Positions 7,421 through 15,406 of a stretch of DNA of 17,328 nucleotides are shown here, piece by piece (positions within the stretch are counted from its first letter, which is position 1; every line of letters begins with the position of its first letter). Source of the DNA: an uncultured Oscillospiraceae bacterium (GTDB lineage: Bacteria > Bacillota_A > Clostridia > Oscillospirales > Oscillospiraceae); the NCBI GenBank assembly GCA_910579155.1, contig CAJTTS010000071.1, forward strand, positions 1 through 17,328, read 5' to 3'. Both the position numbers and the translations under genes were made by a program. The notes below the pieces were generated by a model. It was given only the letters and a program-made list of their open reading frames with translations. It was not told the DNA's origin and did no database searches.

Positions 7421-8791
7421 TTGACCATTATCATTGCGGGCGGCGGCAAGGTAGGCTCCACCTTAGCCGAGCACCTGGCCGACGAGGGCCACAGCGTCAC
7501 CATTGTGGACGTGTCCGGCGATACCTTGGAACGACTCTCCAACCAGTTGGACGTCATGTGCCTGAAAGGCAACTGCGTCTCCCGGGACGTGCTGCTGGAG
7601 GCGGGGGCCAAGGAGACCAACGTGCTCATCGCCGCCACCGGCTCCGACGAGATCAACCTGTTGTGCTGCCACATCGCCCACCGGGTGGGCGTACCCTATA
7701 CGGTGGCCCGTGTGAGGGGCACCGAGTACGTTAACGACTTGGACACCCTGAAAGCCGACTTGGGCATCACCATGCTCATCAACCCCGAGCTCACCGCCGC
7801 CACCGAGATCTCCCGGCTGCTGCGCTTTCCCAACGCGGCCAACATTGACTCCTTCGCCCGGGGCCGGGTGGAGCTGGTGTCCTTCACCGTCCAGGAGGGG
7901 GACTTCCTGGCAGGCAAAACCCTGGCCGCCCTGTCCTCCAAGATTCAGGGCCTGCCCCTGCTGCTGTGCGCCGTGGAGCGGGGCGAGGACGTGTTCATCC
8001 CCAACGGCGCGTCCCTGCTGGCCGTGGGGGACCGGGTGTCTGTGGCAGGTACCCCCAGCGGCGTCAACCAGTTCTTCAAGCTGCTGGGCCGGCAGGCCCA
8101 CCGCATCAAGAACGCGTTCATCATCGGCGGAGGACGCGTTGCCTTCTACCTGCTCATCCTGCTGGAGCGGCTGGGCATGGGCTGCAAGTTGGTGGAGCGG
8201 GACCCGGAGCGCTGCCGGGAGCTGGCCGAGCACTTCCCCCACGCCTTGCTCATCCACGGGGACGGCACCGACCCGGAGCTGCTCACCGAGGAGCGCATGG
8301 CCGCCAGCGACGCCTTCGTTGCCCTCACCGACCGGGACGAGGACAACCTCATCATCTCCCTCTACGCCCACCAGGCGGGGGTTCCCAAGGTGGTGGCCAA
8401 GTCCAGCCGCCAGAACTACACCGCCATCGCCCGGTCCGCCGGAGTGGAGTCGGTGGTATCCCCCAAGCTGGCCACGGCGGGGCTGATTCTGCGCTTCATC
8501 CGGGGGCTCCAGAACTCCAAGGGCACGGTGATGAACGCCCTGTACCGCATCGCCGGGGGAAAGGCGGAGGCCATGGAGTTTCTCGTCTCCCCTGCCACCA
8601 GGAATCTGAAGGTGCCGCTGAAGGATCTGAAGCTCCGGGAGGGCATCCTGATCGCCGTCATTGTCCGGGGAAACAAGGTTATCATCCCCGAGGGCTCCAC
8701 CTGCCTGGAGCGCGGGGACGACGTCATCGTCATCGCCCGGGACAGCGGCATTCTGGACTTGAACGACATCTATGAGGGCGTCGGCCTATGA
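7421..8791 (+). CDS. trkA: Trk potassium uptake regulatory subunit TrkA
   Basis: This 456-residue cytoplasmic subunit gates the TrkH potassium channel in response to nucleotide binding. It has the full-length double RCK layout. The first Rossmann fold begins at once (TIIIAGGGKVG, residues 2-12, closing acidic residue in VDVS), and the first TrkA_C domain is at about 140-220. The second Rossmann fold begins near 231 (NAFIIGGGRVAFYLL) and a second TrkA_C domain ends the protein. The start is TTG at 7421. No ATG is available in frame before residue 46, and the Rossmann strand would be lost if translation began there. AAGGAA lies about 15 bases upstream, farther than usual. The stop overlaps the trkH ATG as ATGA, so the two are translationally coupled. 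Confidence 0.95.
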   Translation: MTIIIAGGGKVGSTLAEHLADEGHSVTIVDVSGDTLERLSNQLDVMCLKGNCVSRDVLLEAGAKETNVLIAATGSDEINLLCCHIAHRVGVPYTVARVRGTEYVNDLDTLKADLGITMLINPELTAATEISRLLRFPNAANIDSFARGRVELVSFTVQEGDFLAGKTLAALSSKIQGLPLLLCAVERGEDVFIPNGASLLAVGDRVSVAGTPSGVNQFFKLLGRQAHRIKNAFIIGGGRVAFYLLILLERLGMGCKLVERDPERCRELAEHFPHALLIHGDGTDPELLTEERMAASDAFVALTDRDEDNLIISLYAHQAGVPKVVAKSSRQNYTAIARSAGVESVVSPKLATAGLILRFIRGLQNSKGTVMNALYRIAGGKAEAMEFLVSPATRNLKVPLKDLKLREGILIAVIVRGNKVIIPEGSTCLERGDDVIVIARDSGILDLNDIYEGVGL

Positions 8792-10227
8792 ATTTCAAAC
8801 TGGTGCTGCGCATCACCGGCTTCACATTGTTCATTGAGGCCGCGGCTATGCTCATCCCTATGGGGGTGGCCCTGCTCTACGGGGAGAGCCCCATCCCCTT
8901 CCTGTGCGCCATCCTGCTGGTGCTGGCTGCGGCCGCCGTGCCGGTGTTTTTCTTCAAGCCCAAGACAGACTTTTTCGCCCGGGAGGGCTTCTTCACCGTA
9001 GGCCTCATTTGGGTCCTGTTCGGGGCGTTCGGGGCGCTGCCCTTCTGGTTTTCCGGGCAATTCGGGTCCTATGTGGACTGCTTTTTTGAAACCATCTCCG
9101 GCTTTACCACCACCGGGGCCACCATCCTCACCGCCATTGAAGGGCTGCCCATGGGCCTGCTGTTCTGGCGGTCCTTCACCCACTGGCTAGGGGGTATGGG
9201 GGTGCTAATCCTCACCGCGGCGCTGCTGCCCTTTCTGGGTATCAGTTCCAACTTCCTCATCCGGGCGGAGAGCCCCGGACCGGTGAAAAACAAGTTGGTG
9301 CCCCGGGCGTCCCAGTCCTCCAAAATCCTGTATGGCATTTATCTGGCTCTCACGGTGCTGGAGGTACTGTGTCTGCGCATCGCGGGGATGGATTGGTACG
9401 ACTCTATCACCCACGCCATGTCCACCGCAGGCACCGGCGGCTTTTCCCGCATGAACGCCTCCATCGGTTCTTACGCGAGCCCCGCCATCGAAATCATCAT
9501 CACAGTGTTCATGCTGCTGTTCTCCGTCAACTTCTCCATCTACTTCCTCATGCTCACCGGCAAGGCCCGGCAGGCGTTGAAAAGCGACGAGCTGCGGTTC
9601 TTCCTCATTATGGTGGCAGTGTCCGTCGCCGCCATCGCCTGGAACCTGAGGGATTTTTATCAGGGCGTGGGCGAGTGCGTGCGGTACGCGGCCTTCCAGG
9701 TGGCATCCATCGTGTCCACCACCGGGTTCTCCTCCGCCAACTATGACCTGTGGCCGGAGTTCTCCAAAATGCTGCTGGTGGTGCTCACCTTTATCGGCGC
9801 CTGCGCCGGGTCCACCGGCGGCGGCATTAAGTGCGGGCGCATCCTGATCCTGATACGCTCCGCCCGTCGGGAGGTGCGCTCCATCATCCACCCCCGTGCG
9901 GTGTCTATCGTGCGGCTGGACGGAGCGCCGGTGTCCGAGGGGGCAATCCGTACCGCACAGTGCTACTTTATCGTCAATCTGTTCCTGGTGTTTGGCATGG
10001 CTATCGTGGTCGGACTCGACAACTTCTCCTTCGGCACCACCCTCACCGCTGTCATCACCTGCATTAGTAATGTGGGCCCCGGCCTGGAGCTGGTAGGGCC
10101 GGCGGGGAACTTCTCCGCTTTCTCCGTGCTGAGCAAGCTGGTGCTCTCTTTCGCCATGATCCTGGGGCGGCTGGAGATGTACCCCATTCTGGTGCTGTTC
10201 AGTAGCAGCGCCTGGAAGCGCTCGTAA
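8788..10227 (+). CDS. trkH: Trk potassium uptake channel subunit TrkH
   Basis: This 479-residue integral membrane subunit conducts potassium, assembled with the TrkA ring. Four pseudo-repeats each contribute one filter loop: TTTGAT near 107-112, STAGTGG near 212-218, STTGFSS near 310-316 and SNVGPGLE near 427-434. Hydrophobic segments occur through the whole length, and the third-repeat region ACAGSTGGGIKCGR (338-351), which forms the gate loop in this family, is intact. The start ATG overlaps the trkA stop by four bases. The length matches bacterial TrkH/KtrB-like proteins, and the TrkA partner with two RCK units favours TrkH over KtrB. A terminator follows 3 bases after the stop. Confidence 0.95.
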   Translation: MNFKLVLRITGFTLFIEAAAMLIPMGVALLYGESPIPFLCAILLVLAAAAVPVFFFKPKTDFFAREGFFTVGLIWVLFGAFGALPFWFSGQFGSYVDCFFETISGFTTTGATILTAIEGLPMGLLFWRSFTHWLGGMGVLILTAALLPFLGISSNFLIRAESPGPVKNKLVPRASQSSKILYGIYLALTVLEVLCLRIAGMDWYDSITHAMSTAGTGGFSRMNASIGSYASPAIEIIITVFMLLFSVNFSIYFLMLTGKARQALKSDELRFFLIMVAVSVAAIAWNLRDFYQGVGECVRYAAFQVASIVSTTGFSSANYDLWPEFSKMLLVVLTFIGACAGSTGGGIKCGRILILIRSARREVRSIIHPRAVSIVRLDGAPVSEGAIRTAQCYFIVNLFLVFGMAIVVGLDNFSFGTTLTAVITCISNVGPGLELVGPAGNFSAFSVLSKLVLSFAMILGRLEMYPILVLFSSSAWKRS

Positions 10228-10230
10228 GCA

Positions 10231-10272
10231 TGCGGCCCCTTTCCGGTTGGAGTGGGGCCGCAAAAATTTTTC
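10231..10272 (+). terminator. Intrinsic terminator of trkA-trkH
   Basis: Arms at 10231-10239 and 10254-10262 pair over 9 bp around a 14-base loop. AAAA and then TTTTT (10267-10271) follow, so the T run is slightly displaced from the stem. Confidence 0.78.
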
Positions 10273-10291
10273 TAAAAAATGAAAAAAGGTG

Positions 10292-10320
10292 TTGACAAAT
10301 CTCGCAGTATTTGTTATCAT
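10292..10320 (+). promoter_or_regulatory. Promoter P1 of the tRNA-Ala 5'-half array
   Basis: Consensus TTGACA (10292-10297) and TATCAT (10315-10320) are separated by 17 bases. A short hairpin (TTGCGCT/AGCGCAA) lies between it and the first tRNA-like segment at 10354. Confidence 0.8.
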
Positions 10321-10353
10321 CTATCTTGCGCTGAGGCAAGCGCAACAAAACAT

Positions 10354-10524
10354 GGGGGTATAGCTCAGCTGGGAGCACACGTCACCAGTGAAACGGCCCC
10401 GATTTTGTTCCAAAAGTTCGCAAAATTAGCAGTTGACAACTCGCAAGAAATGTTCTATAATATGCCACGTTGATTGAAGAATCAGCGGGCAATGGTCAAA
10501 GAAAGTTCTGAAAAAAGTTCATAT
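10354..10524 (+). repeat. Array unit 1: tRNA-Ala 5' half followed by promoter P2
   Basis: Bases 10354-10375 are identical to the first 22 bases of the intact tRNA-Ala at 10695 (acceptor strand, D stem and D loop). Then two bases of the D arm are missing and the sequence leaves the tRNA. GTCACCAGT follows at 10381-10389, at the same offset as in unit 2. The rest contains promoter P2. There is no anticodon arm or 3' half, so no normal tRNA can form. The acceptor strand could pair with GGCCCC at 10395-10400. An open frame through the unit (reading GGIAQLGA) is a usual by-product of tRNA sequence and not a gene. Confidence 0.8.
10433..10461 (+). promoter_or_regulatory. Promoter P2 of the tRNA-Ala 5'-half array
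   Basis: Consensus TTGACA (10433-10438) and consensus TATAAT (10456-10461) are separated by 17 bases. It drives the unit that begins at 10525, 63 bases downstream. Confidence 0.88.
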
Positions 10525-10694
10525 GGGGGTATAGCTCAGCTGGGAGCGCAAGTCACCAGTAAAACTACCCTGAATTTGTCCAAAAAATTAGCAAAATTTC
10601 CACTTGACATTTTCAGAAATTTGTTCTACAATCAGCGAGGTTTGATAGAAAACCAGCGGTTTCACGCCTGAAAAGTTACCGGAGAATTGAATAT
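10525..10694 (+). repeat. Array unit 2: tRNA-Ala 5' half followed by promoter P3
   Basis: Bases 10525-10546 again match the first 22 bases of tRNA-Ala exactly, and GTCACCAGT recurs at 10552-10560 with the same spacing as in unit 1. The remaining sequence is related to unit 1 but clearly diverged. The spacing between successive tRNA starts is 171 and 170 bases. A downstream CTACCC (10565-10570) could pair with the GGGTA of the acceptor strand. Confidence 0.8.
10604..10632 (+). promoter_or_regulatory. Promoter P3, driving the intact tRNA-Ala
   Basis: Consensus TTGACA (10604-10609) and TACAAT (10627-10632) are separated by 17 bases. The bases TTGTTC before the -10 box resemble the same place in P2. 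The mature tRNA begins 63 bases downstream. Confidence 0.88.
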
Positions 10695-10770
<76 letters not shown>

Positions 10771-10772
10771 AA

Positions 10773-10810
10773 CAAACCACAAAGCCAAGGCTTTGTGGTT
10801 TGAACTTTTT
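10773..10810 (+). terminator. Terminator of tRNA-Ala
   Basis: Arms 10773-10786 and 10789-10802 pair perfectly over 14 bp and a T run follows (10806-10810). The same hairpin occurs after the second tRNA-Ala tail at 17172-17205, with paired base changes that keep the stem. Confidence 0.88.
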
Positions 10811-10841
10811 AAGGGAAAATCGAGGATCTGGATACCTGGAC

Positions 10842-10887
10842 AAAAAGCCGCAAGGTGTGTTTCAATAGAAGCACACCTGCGGTTTTT
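10842..10887 (+). terminator. Second hairpin downstream of tRNA-Ala
   Basis: CCGCA (10848-10852) pairs with TGCGG (10878-10882) and GGTGTG (10854-10859) with CACACC (10872-10877), with one bulged A between. TTTTT (10883-10887) follows and pairs with AAAAA at 10842-10846. A related but diverged hairpin is at 17249-17282. It may be a backup terminator or a separate structured element. Confidence 0.65.
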
Positions 10888-10903
10888 ATCAGTCCTCACC
10901 CAC

Positions 10904-10933
10904 TTGGACAAGAGGCACTTTATATGATATACT
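10904..10933 (+). promoter_or_regulatory. Sigma-A promoter of the UvrA-like gene
   Basis: TTGGAC (10904-10909) and TATACT (10928-10933) are separated by 18 bases. The gene starts 72 bases after the -10 box with GGAGG 8 bases before its ATG. Confidence 0.6.
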
Positions 10934-11005
10934 TAACCTCATATTTCCATTAATCGAAACAGAATCCAAAACGCGTGGTGCTCAACGGAATTGGAGGAAC
11001 ACGAT

Positions 11006-13471
11006 ATGCCGGAACAGATCAAAGTGCGCGGCGCACGGGTACACAACCTGAAAAATATTGACATAGATGTACCTTTGAACCAAATCGTGGCCATCGCCGG
11101 AGTGTCCGGTTCCGGGAAATCCTCTCTGGCCTTAGGGGTCTTGTACGCCGAGGGCTCCCGGCGATACCTGGATGCCCTGTCCACCTACACGAGAAGGCGG
11201 ATGACCCAGGCGACCAAGGCCCAGGTGGACGAGGTGCTCTACGTCCCTGCCGCCCTGGCCCTCCACCAGCGGCCCGGCGTTCCCGGCATCCGCTCCACCT
11301 TCGGCACCGGCACCGAACTGCTCAACAGCCTGCGGCTGATGTTCTCCCGCCTGGCCAGCCACCGCTGCCCCAACGGGCACTATGTCCCGCCCACCCCGGC
11401 CGTGGCTGCAGAGCAGCCTATCTTTTGTCCGGCGTGCAGCGCAGAGGTCCGAGCTCCCTCAGCGGAGGAGCTGGCCTTTAACAGTCAGGGGGCCTGTCCC
11501 ACTTGTAGCGGCACTGGAATCGTGCGTACCGTGGACGAGTCCACCCTGGTGCCGGACGAGTCGCTGTCCATTGACGACGGCGCGGTGGCCCCATGGCAGA
11601 CCCTGATGTGGTCACTGATGAAGGACATCGCCCGGGAGATGGGGGTGCGCACCGACGTGCCATTCCGGGAGCTGACGCCGGAGGAACGGGACATCGTGTT
11701 CCACGGCCCTGCAGTCAAAAAGAACATCATCTACCAGAACAAGACCAGCGGCGCGGCAGGAGATATGGATTTCACTTACTTCAATGCCACCTACACCGTA
11801 GAGAACGCCCTATCCAAGGTAAAAGACGAAAAGGGTATGAAGCGGGTGGAGAAGTTTTTGAAGCAGGGCATCTGCCCGAACTGCGGCGGCACCCGGCTGT
11901 CCGAGACCGCCAAAGCCCCCAGGCTCCGGGGCATTCCCCTGGATGAAGCCTGCAGAATGTCTCTGTCTGAGCTGATGGACTGGGTGGCCGGGGTGCCCAC
12001 CTCCCTGCCTTCGGAAATGCGGCCCATGGCAGAAAGCATCTGCCAGTCCTTTCAGACCGTGGCCAAGCGGCTGATGGATCTGGGATTGGGCTACCTGTCC
12101 CTAGACCGGGCGGCGTCCACCCTGTCCACCGGGGAGCGTCAGCGGATGCAGCTGGCCCGGGCGGTGCGCAACCGCACCACCGGAGTGCTCTATGTGCTGG
12201 ACGAACCCTCTATCGGCCTGCACCCCTCTAATATCGTGGGACTCACCGGGGTGATGCGCGATCTGGTGGCGGACGGCAATTCAGTAATCCTAGTGGATCA
12301 CGACACGCAGATCTTATCTGAAGCTGATTGGCTTATTGAGATGGGCCCAGAGGCCGGGGCCAACGGCGGACGGGTGATAGCCCAGGGGACGATCTCGGAC
12401 ATCGCCCAAAATAAAAGCTCTCAAATCGGCCCCTTCCTGGCCGGAACGGCGGACGTTCATATTCGAAATCTGACCAAGCCCGTCGAGCTGTTTGACCTGG
12501 GAACCATTCACCTGTCCACGGGGGCCATCCACACAGTGAAACCCCTGGAAGTGAACATTCCAAAGGGGCGGCTGACGGTGGTTACCGGGGTATCCGGCTC
12601 GGGCAAGACCACCCTGATTTTGGAGAGCCTGGTCCCCGGTCTGACGGCGGCAGTAAACGAACAAAAGCTGCCGGAGCACGTCCTGGCAGTGGAGGCGGCG
12701 GGCATCCGGCAGGTGAAGCTCATTGACGCCACCCCCATCGGCATCAATGTCCGCTCCACCGTAGCCACCTATGCCAACGTCCACGACGAGCTGCGGAAGC
12801 TATACGCAAAAACCCCAGACGCCAAGCGCTTGGGGTTCAAGGCTGGGGACTTCTCCTACAATACCGGCAAGCTGCGCTGCCCGGTGTGCGACGGCACAGG
12901 CGTTATCGACCTGGACGTGCAGTTTCTGCCCGACGTGACCATCCCCTGCCCGGAGTGCCATGGGTCCCGGTACGGAAAAGACGCAAGCCGGGTGTGGCAC
13001 GGGGAATACTCCCTGCCAGATCTGATGGCCATGGATGTGAATACCGCGCTGGAGGTCTGCAAGGACATGAAGCTGGTCCACCAGAGACTGCGGGTTTTGC
13101 AGGACCTGGGCCTGGGCTACCTGACGCTGGGTGAGGAGACTCCCAGCCTGTCCGGCGGCGAGGCTCAGCGGCTAAAGCTGGCCAGCGAGATGGGAAGGGC
13201 CCAGTCCGACTCCCTGTTCGTGTTCGACGAGCCAACGATTGGCCTGCACCCCCTGGATGTGCGAACCCTGCTGGGTGTGTTCCAAACGCTGATCGAGCAC
13301 GGGGCCACGGTGGTGGTCATCGAGCACGACTTGGATGTGATCTGCAACGCTGACTACATCATCGACATGGGTCCCGGCGGGGGTGAGGCCGGAGGCCGCG
13401 TCGTGGCGGTAGGTACGCCAGAGCAGGTCACAGAGAACCCATATAGTATTACAGGGCAATATTTGAAATGA
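11006..13471 (+). CDS. Class II UvrA-like ABC ATPase (UvrA2/DrrC type)
   Basis: This soluble DNA-binding tandem ATPase has 821 residues. Walker A motifs are GVSGSGKSS (32-40) and GVSGSGKTT (528-536). Signature motifs are LSTGER (373-378, a variant of LSGGE) and LSGGE (715-719), and Walker B segments VLDEPSIGLHP and VFDEPTIGLHP are intact. The C-terminal zinc module has C625, C628, C648 and C651. Compared with canonical UvrA (about 940 residues), the UvrB-binding insert between the first Walker A and the FNSQGACPTC segment is absent, so it is not expected to recruit UvrB. Relatives such as DrrC and Deinococcus UvrA2 are linked to resistance to DNA-binding drugs or to accessory damage tolerance. 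The ATG at 11006 follows GGAGG by 8 bases. A TTG five codons earlier overlaps that site and is rejected. Its base composition is host-like, unlike the next gene. Confidence 0.92.
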   Translation: MPEQIKVRGARVHNLKNIDIDVPLNQIVAIAGVSGSGKSSLALGVLYAEGSRRYLDALSTYTRRRMTQATKAQVDEVLYVPAALALHQRPGVPGIRSTFGTGTELLNSLRLMFSRLASHRCPNGHYVPPTPAVAAEQPIFCPACSAEVRAPSAEELAFNSQGACPTCSGTGIVRTVDESTLVPDESLSIDDGAVAPWQTLMWSLMKDIAREMGVRTDVPFRELTPEERDIVFHGPAVKKNIIYQNKTSGAAGDMDFTYFNATYTVENALSKVKDEKGMKRVEKFLKQGICPNCGGTRLSETAKAPRLRGIPLDEACRMSLSELMDWVAGVPTSLPSEMRPMAESICQSFQTVAKRLMDLGLGYLSLDRAASTLSTGERQRMQLARAVRNRTTGVLYVLDEPSIGLHPSNIVGLTGVMRDLVADGNSVILVDHDTQILSEADWLIEMGPEAGANGGRVIAQGTISDIAQNKSSQIGPFLAGTADVHIRNLTKPVELFDLGTIHLSTGAIHTVKPLEVNIPKGRLTVVTGVSGSGKTTLILESLVPGLTAAVNEQKLPEHVLAVEAAGIRQVKLIDATPIGINVRSTVATYANVHDELRKLYAKTPDAKRLGFKAGDFSYNTGKLRCPVCDGTGVIDLDVQFLPDVTIPCPECHGSRYGKDASRVWHGEYSLPDLMAMDVNTALEVCKDMKLVHQRLRVLQDLGLGYLTLGEETPSLSGGEAQRLKLASEMGRAQSDSLFVFDEPTIGLHPLDVRTLLGVFQTLIEHGATVVVIEHDLDVICNADYIIDMGPGGGEAGGRVVAVGTPEQVTENPYSITGQYLK

Positions 13472-13491
13472 GCGCATCTTTATGGTATAAT
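13463..13491 (+). promoter_or_regulatory. Promoter of the Ser/Thr kinase gene
   Basis: TTGAAA (13463-13468) and consensus TATAAT (13486-13491) are separated by 17 bases. The -35 box lies inside the last codons of the UvrA-like gene. The base composition turns AT-rich immediately after it. Confidence 0.75.
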
Positions 13492-13542
13492 TATAAAATT
13501 CTTTAGGGACATATCTAGGGATAAAATACCAGATAGGGGTGT

Positions 13543-15123
13543 ATGGCTATGCTTTTGAACATTGGGTCAACTATACAAGATGATAAGAGCAACAAATATA
13601 TCTTGGATGATATCATTGGTCAGGGTGGTTTTGGTTATGTCTATAAAGCACATAGAATCGGCGATAATTCAATTTTTGCAGTAAAAACTACTTTTCCCTC
13701 GTTTGGTGACTCATCTTCAGCAAACGCATTTAAGAATGAAATTCAATCGGCAGCAAAAGTTCGAGGAGAAAATGTTATTTCATATGAGTATGTTCATGAC
13801 GGCGAAACCTTTTTGGGCTTTCCTCCCTATATAATCATGGAATATGCCAACGGAGGTACATTGCGTTCTACTTTAGAAGAACTGATCAAAAATCATACAA
13901 TGCTGGAAAACGCTGTGCTAATTGACTTCTTCAAGCAACTTGCCAGTGGGATGGAGGACATAAACCGGGTGCTCGTTCACCGAGATATTAAACCAGACAA
14001 CATCCTTAAATGTGGTAGTACGTGGAAAATTTCTGATTTTGGACTAGCAAAGATTGCTGTAGAAGAAACAAGGTCAATGACATTCAAGGGAGCAGGAACA
14101 CCTTTATATATGGCCCCAGAAGCGTGGGATTTTAGCAAGAATACCATCCAAATGGATATTTACTCTATGGGAATTATCTTCTACCAATTGGCTACCCTCC
14201 ATTATCCCTACAGTCCATCTCCTCAGTCAAACGAAGAATGTAGGGAAGCACATATGTATCGTGCAATTACAAGAGTCGATCAGTTCAATTCAGCGTTGCC
14301 GCAAAGTTTAATTTCACTGATCAACCGTATGCTCATGAAAAAAGCAAACCAACGTTTTGCTAGTTGGGGCGAAATACTCCAACTTCTCGATCAGCAAACG
14401 GAGCCGGTTACTGCTGTCGATCAAATCGTCCAGTCAGCGATTGCATACAAGAATGCAGAGGATGTTAGTCTGCAGAATGAAGAAAGCGCCATCCGGCAAA
14501 AGCAAAAAAAGAAATCAGACTTTTGTAAACTAGTATTATCACAAGCTGAAAATGAGATCATTTCCCTGCTTCAAGAATTTGCAGAAAAATATAATGCTCA
14601 GTATGCTGGGCGTGAAAAAATTCTGCTTTCAAAGAAAAAATATTCAGATGAACGTTTTGCCTGGGAGATGCGCATTTCTCAGACAAAAGCGATAACCATA
14701 GAAATGGAAGCTATTCTCAAGGAAAATTTCCGAAGGAATTTGCCTCCAGATCCTTTTGCCGATTTATATGATGAACCATATGCGCTCCATCGTACCCCCA
14801 GAACAGAAAACTATATTCCTCAATATAGGCAGAAGAACATTTTGGCTTGGGGAAAAGTGTCCAACCAAAAAAACCTCGGGTTCAATATCCTTTTGATTGA
14901 ATGCGATGACCTTTATGGGGATTGGTTGATTATGCAAAACAAAAACAATTTGAGTTTGCTTGCGGCTGGTAAGGAACGAAAAGAGCCTTTTGCATTTGAG
15001 CTGCAAGAATTGCCAAAGGAAATCATAAATGTTCAAGCTCTACATTCATATCGATCAGAATTTGAATCATTCAATAGTGACGTCTTTGTCAAACTGATAA
15101 ACCAGTTGGCATTTGCCACGTAA
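13543..15123 (+). CDS. Solitary Hanks-type serine/threonine protein kinase
   Basis: This 526-residue kinase is predicted to be active. The glycine loop is GQGGFGYVY (26-34), the ATP lysine K48 lies in FAVK, and the paired glutamate is E66. The catalytic loop HRDIKPDN (146-153) has D148, followed by the DFG motif (165-167), APE (191-193) and the structural D205. The kinase domain ends near 285. There is no transmembrane segment or PASTA repeat, unlike housekeeping PrkC/PknB. After a charged helical stretch likely to form a coiled coil (about 305-395), a C-terminal region of ~130 residues matches nothing I recognise. No PP2C phosphatase partner is present. Codon use is AT-rich, unlike all upstream genes, which suggests transfer. 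It has its own promoter and GGGG-type ribosome site. Stand-alone cytoplasmic kinases next to mobile DNA include phage-defence kinases such as Stk2. Defence is only a hypothesis here. Confidence 0.9.
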   Translation: MAMLLNIGSTIQDDKSNKYILDDIIGQGGFGYVYKAHRIGDNSIFAVKTTFPSFGDSSSANAFKNEIQSAAKVRGENVISYEYVHDGETFLGFPPYIIMEYANGGTLRSTLEELIKNHTMLENAVLIDFFKQLASGMEDINRVLVHRDIKPDNILKCGSTWKISDFGLAKIAVEETRSMTFKGAGTPLYMAPEAWDFSKNTIQMDIYSMGIIFYQLATLHYPYSPSPQSNEECREAHMYRAITRVDQFNSALPQSLISLINRMLMKKANQRFASWGEILQLLDQQTEPVTAVDQIVQSAIAYKNAEDVSLQNEESAIRQKQKKKSDFCKLVLSQAENEIISLLQEFAEKYNAQYAGREKILLSKKKYSDERFAWEMRISQTKAITIEMEAILKENFRRNLPPDPFADLYDEPYALHRTPRTENYIPQYRQKNILAWGKVSNQKNLGFNILLIECDDLYGDWLIMQNKNNLSLLAAGKERKEPFAFELQELPKEIINVQALHSYRSEFESFNSDVFVKLINQLAFAT

Positions 15124-15159
15124 CGCCCTACCTATCTTGCTTTCCTAACTGTACAGAAG

Positions 15160-15190
15160 AATGCTACACTGGGAAATTAGCATTTTCTTT
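15160..15190 (+). terminator. Likely terminator of the kinase gene
   Basis: AATGCTA (15160-15166) pairs with TAGCATT (15178-15184) over 7 bp and a T-rich tail (15183-15190) follows. It lies 37 bases after the kinase stop. Confidence 0.6.
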
Positions 15191-15202
15191 AGAGAGGGCA
15201 GA

Positions 15203-15371
15203 CAAAGTTGTGTAAACGCTAAAAAGCAACAACAACTGACAATGTCATTTTCTCCCAGGAATAGATGAAATATCGAGAAAAGGTCGCTCATATTTCATCT
15301 ATTCCTGTAGAGCACTTGTGATTAAGAGGTTATTGAGTCAGTTGTTGTTGCTTCGGCTGTACACAAATTTT
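15203..15371. repeat. Nested inverted repeats, possible MITE or structured RNA
   Basis: A perfect 17-bp inverted repeat (15224-15240 with 15337-15353) encloses a second perfect 17-bp inverted repeat (15257-15273 with 15290-15306). Outside them, related ends TTGTGTA (15209-15215) and TACACAA (about 15360-15366) extend the symmetry imperfectly. IS256-like ends often carry TTGTGTA, so a small derivative element is possible. I see no clear target duplication and no open frame inside. An RNA from this stretch would fold into one long two-tier stem. Confidence 0.75.
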
Positions 15372-15406
15372 TACGCCGAACCTTTCTTTAAAATTCAAAA
15401 TTTTTG

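Noticed and set aside
9205..10320. 371-codon minus-strand frame opposite trkH
   Set aside because: It is antisense to a conserved membrane protein, low in plausible domains, and runs through the trkH terminator.
10279..10671. Two small frames reading GGIAQLGAxVTS
   Set aside because: This reading is a known artefact of tRNA gene sequence (tatagctcag); the frames follow the repeat and not a protein.
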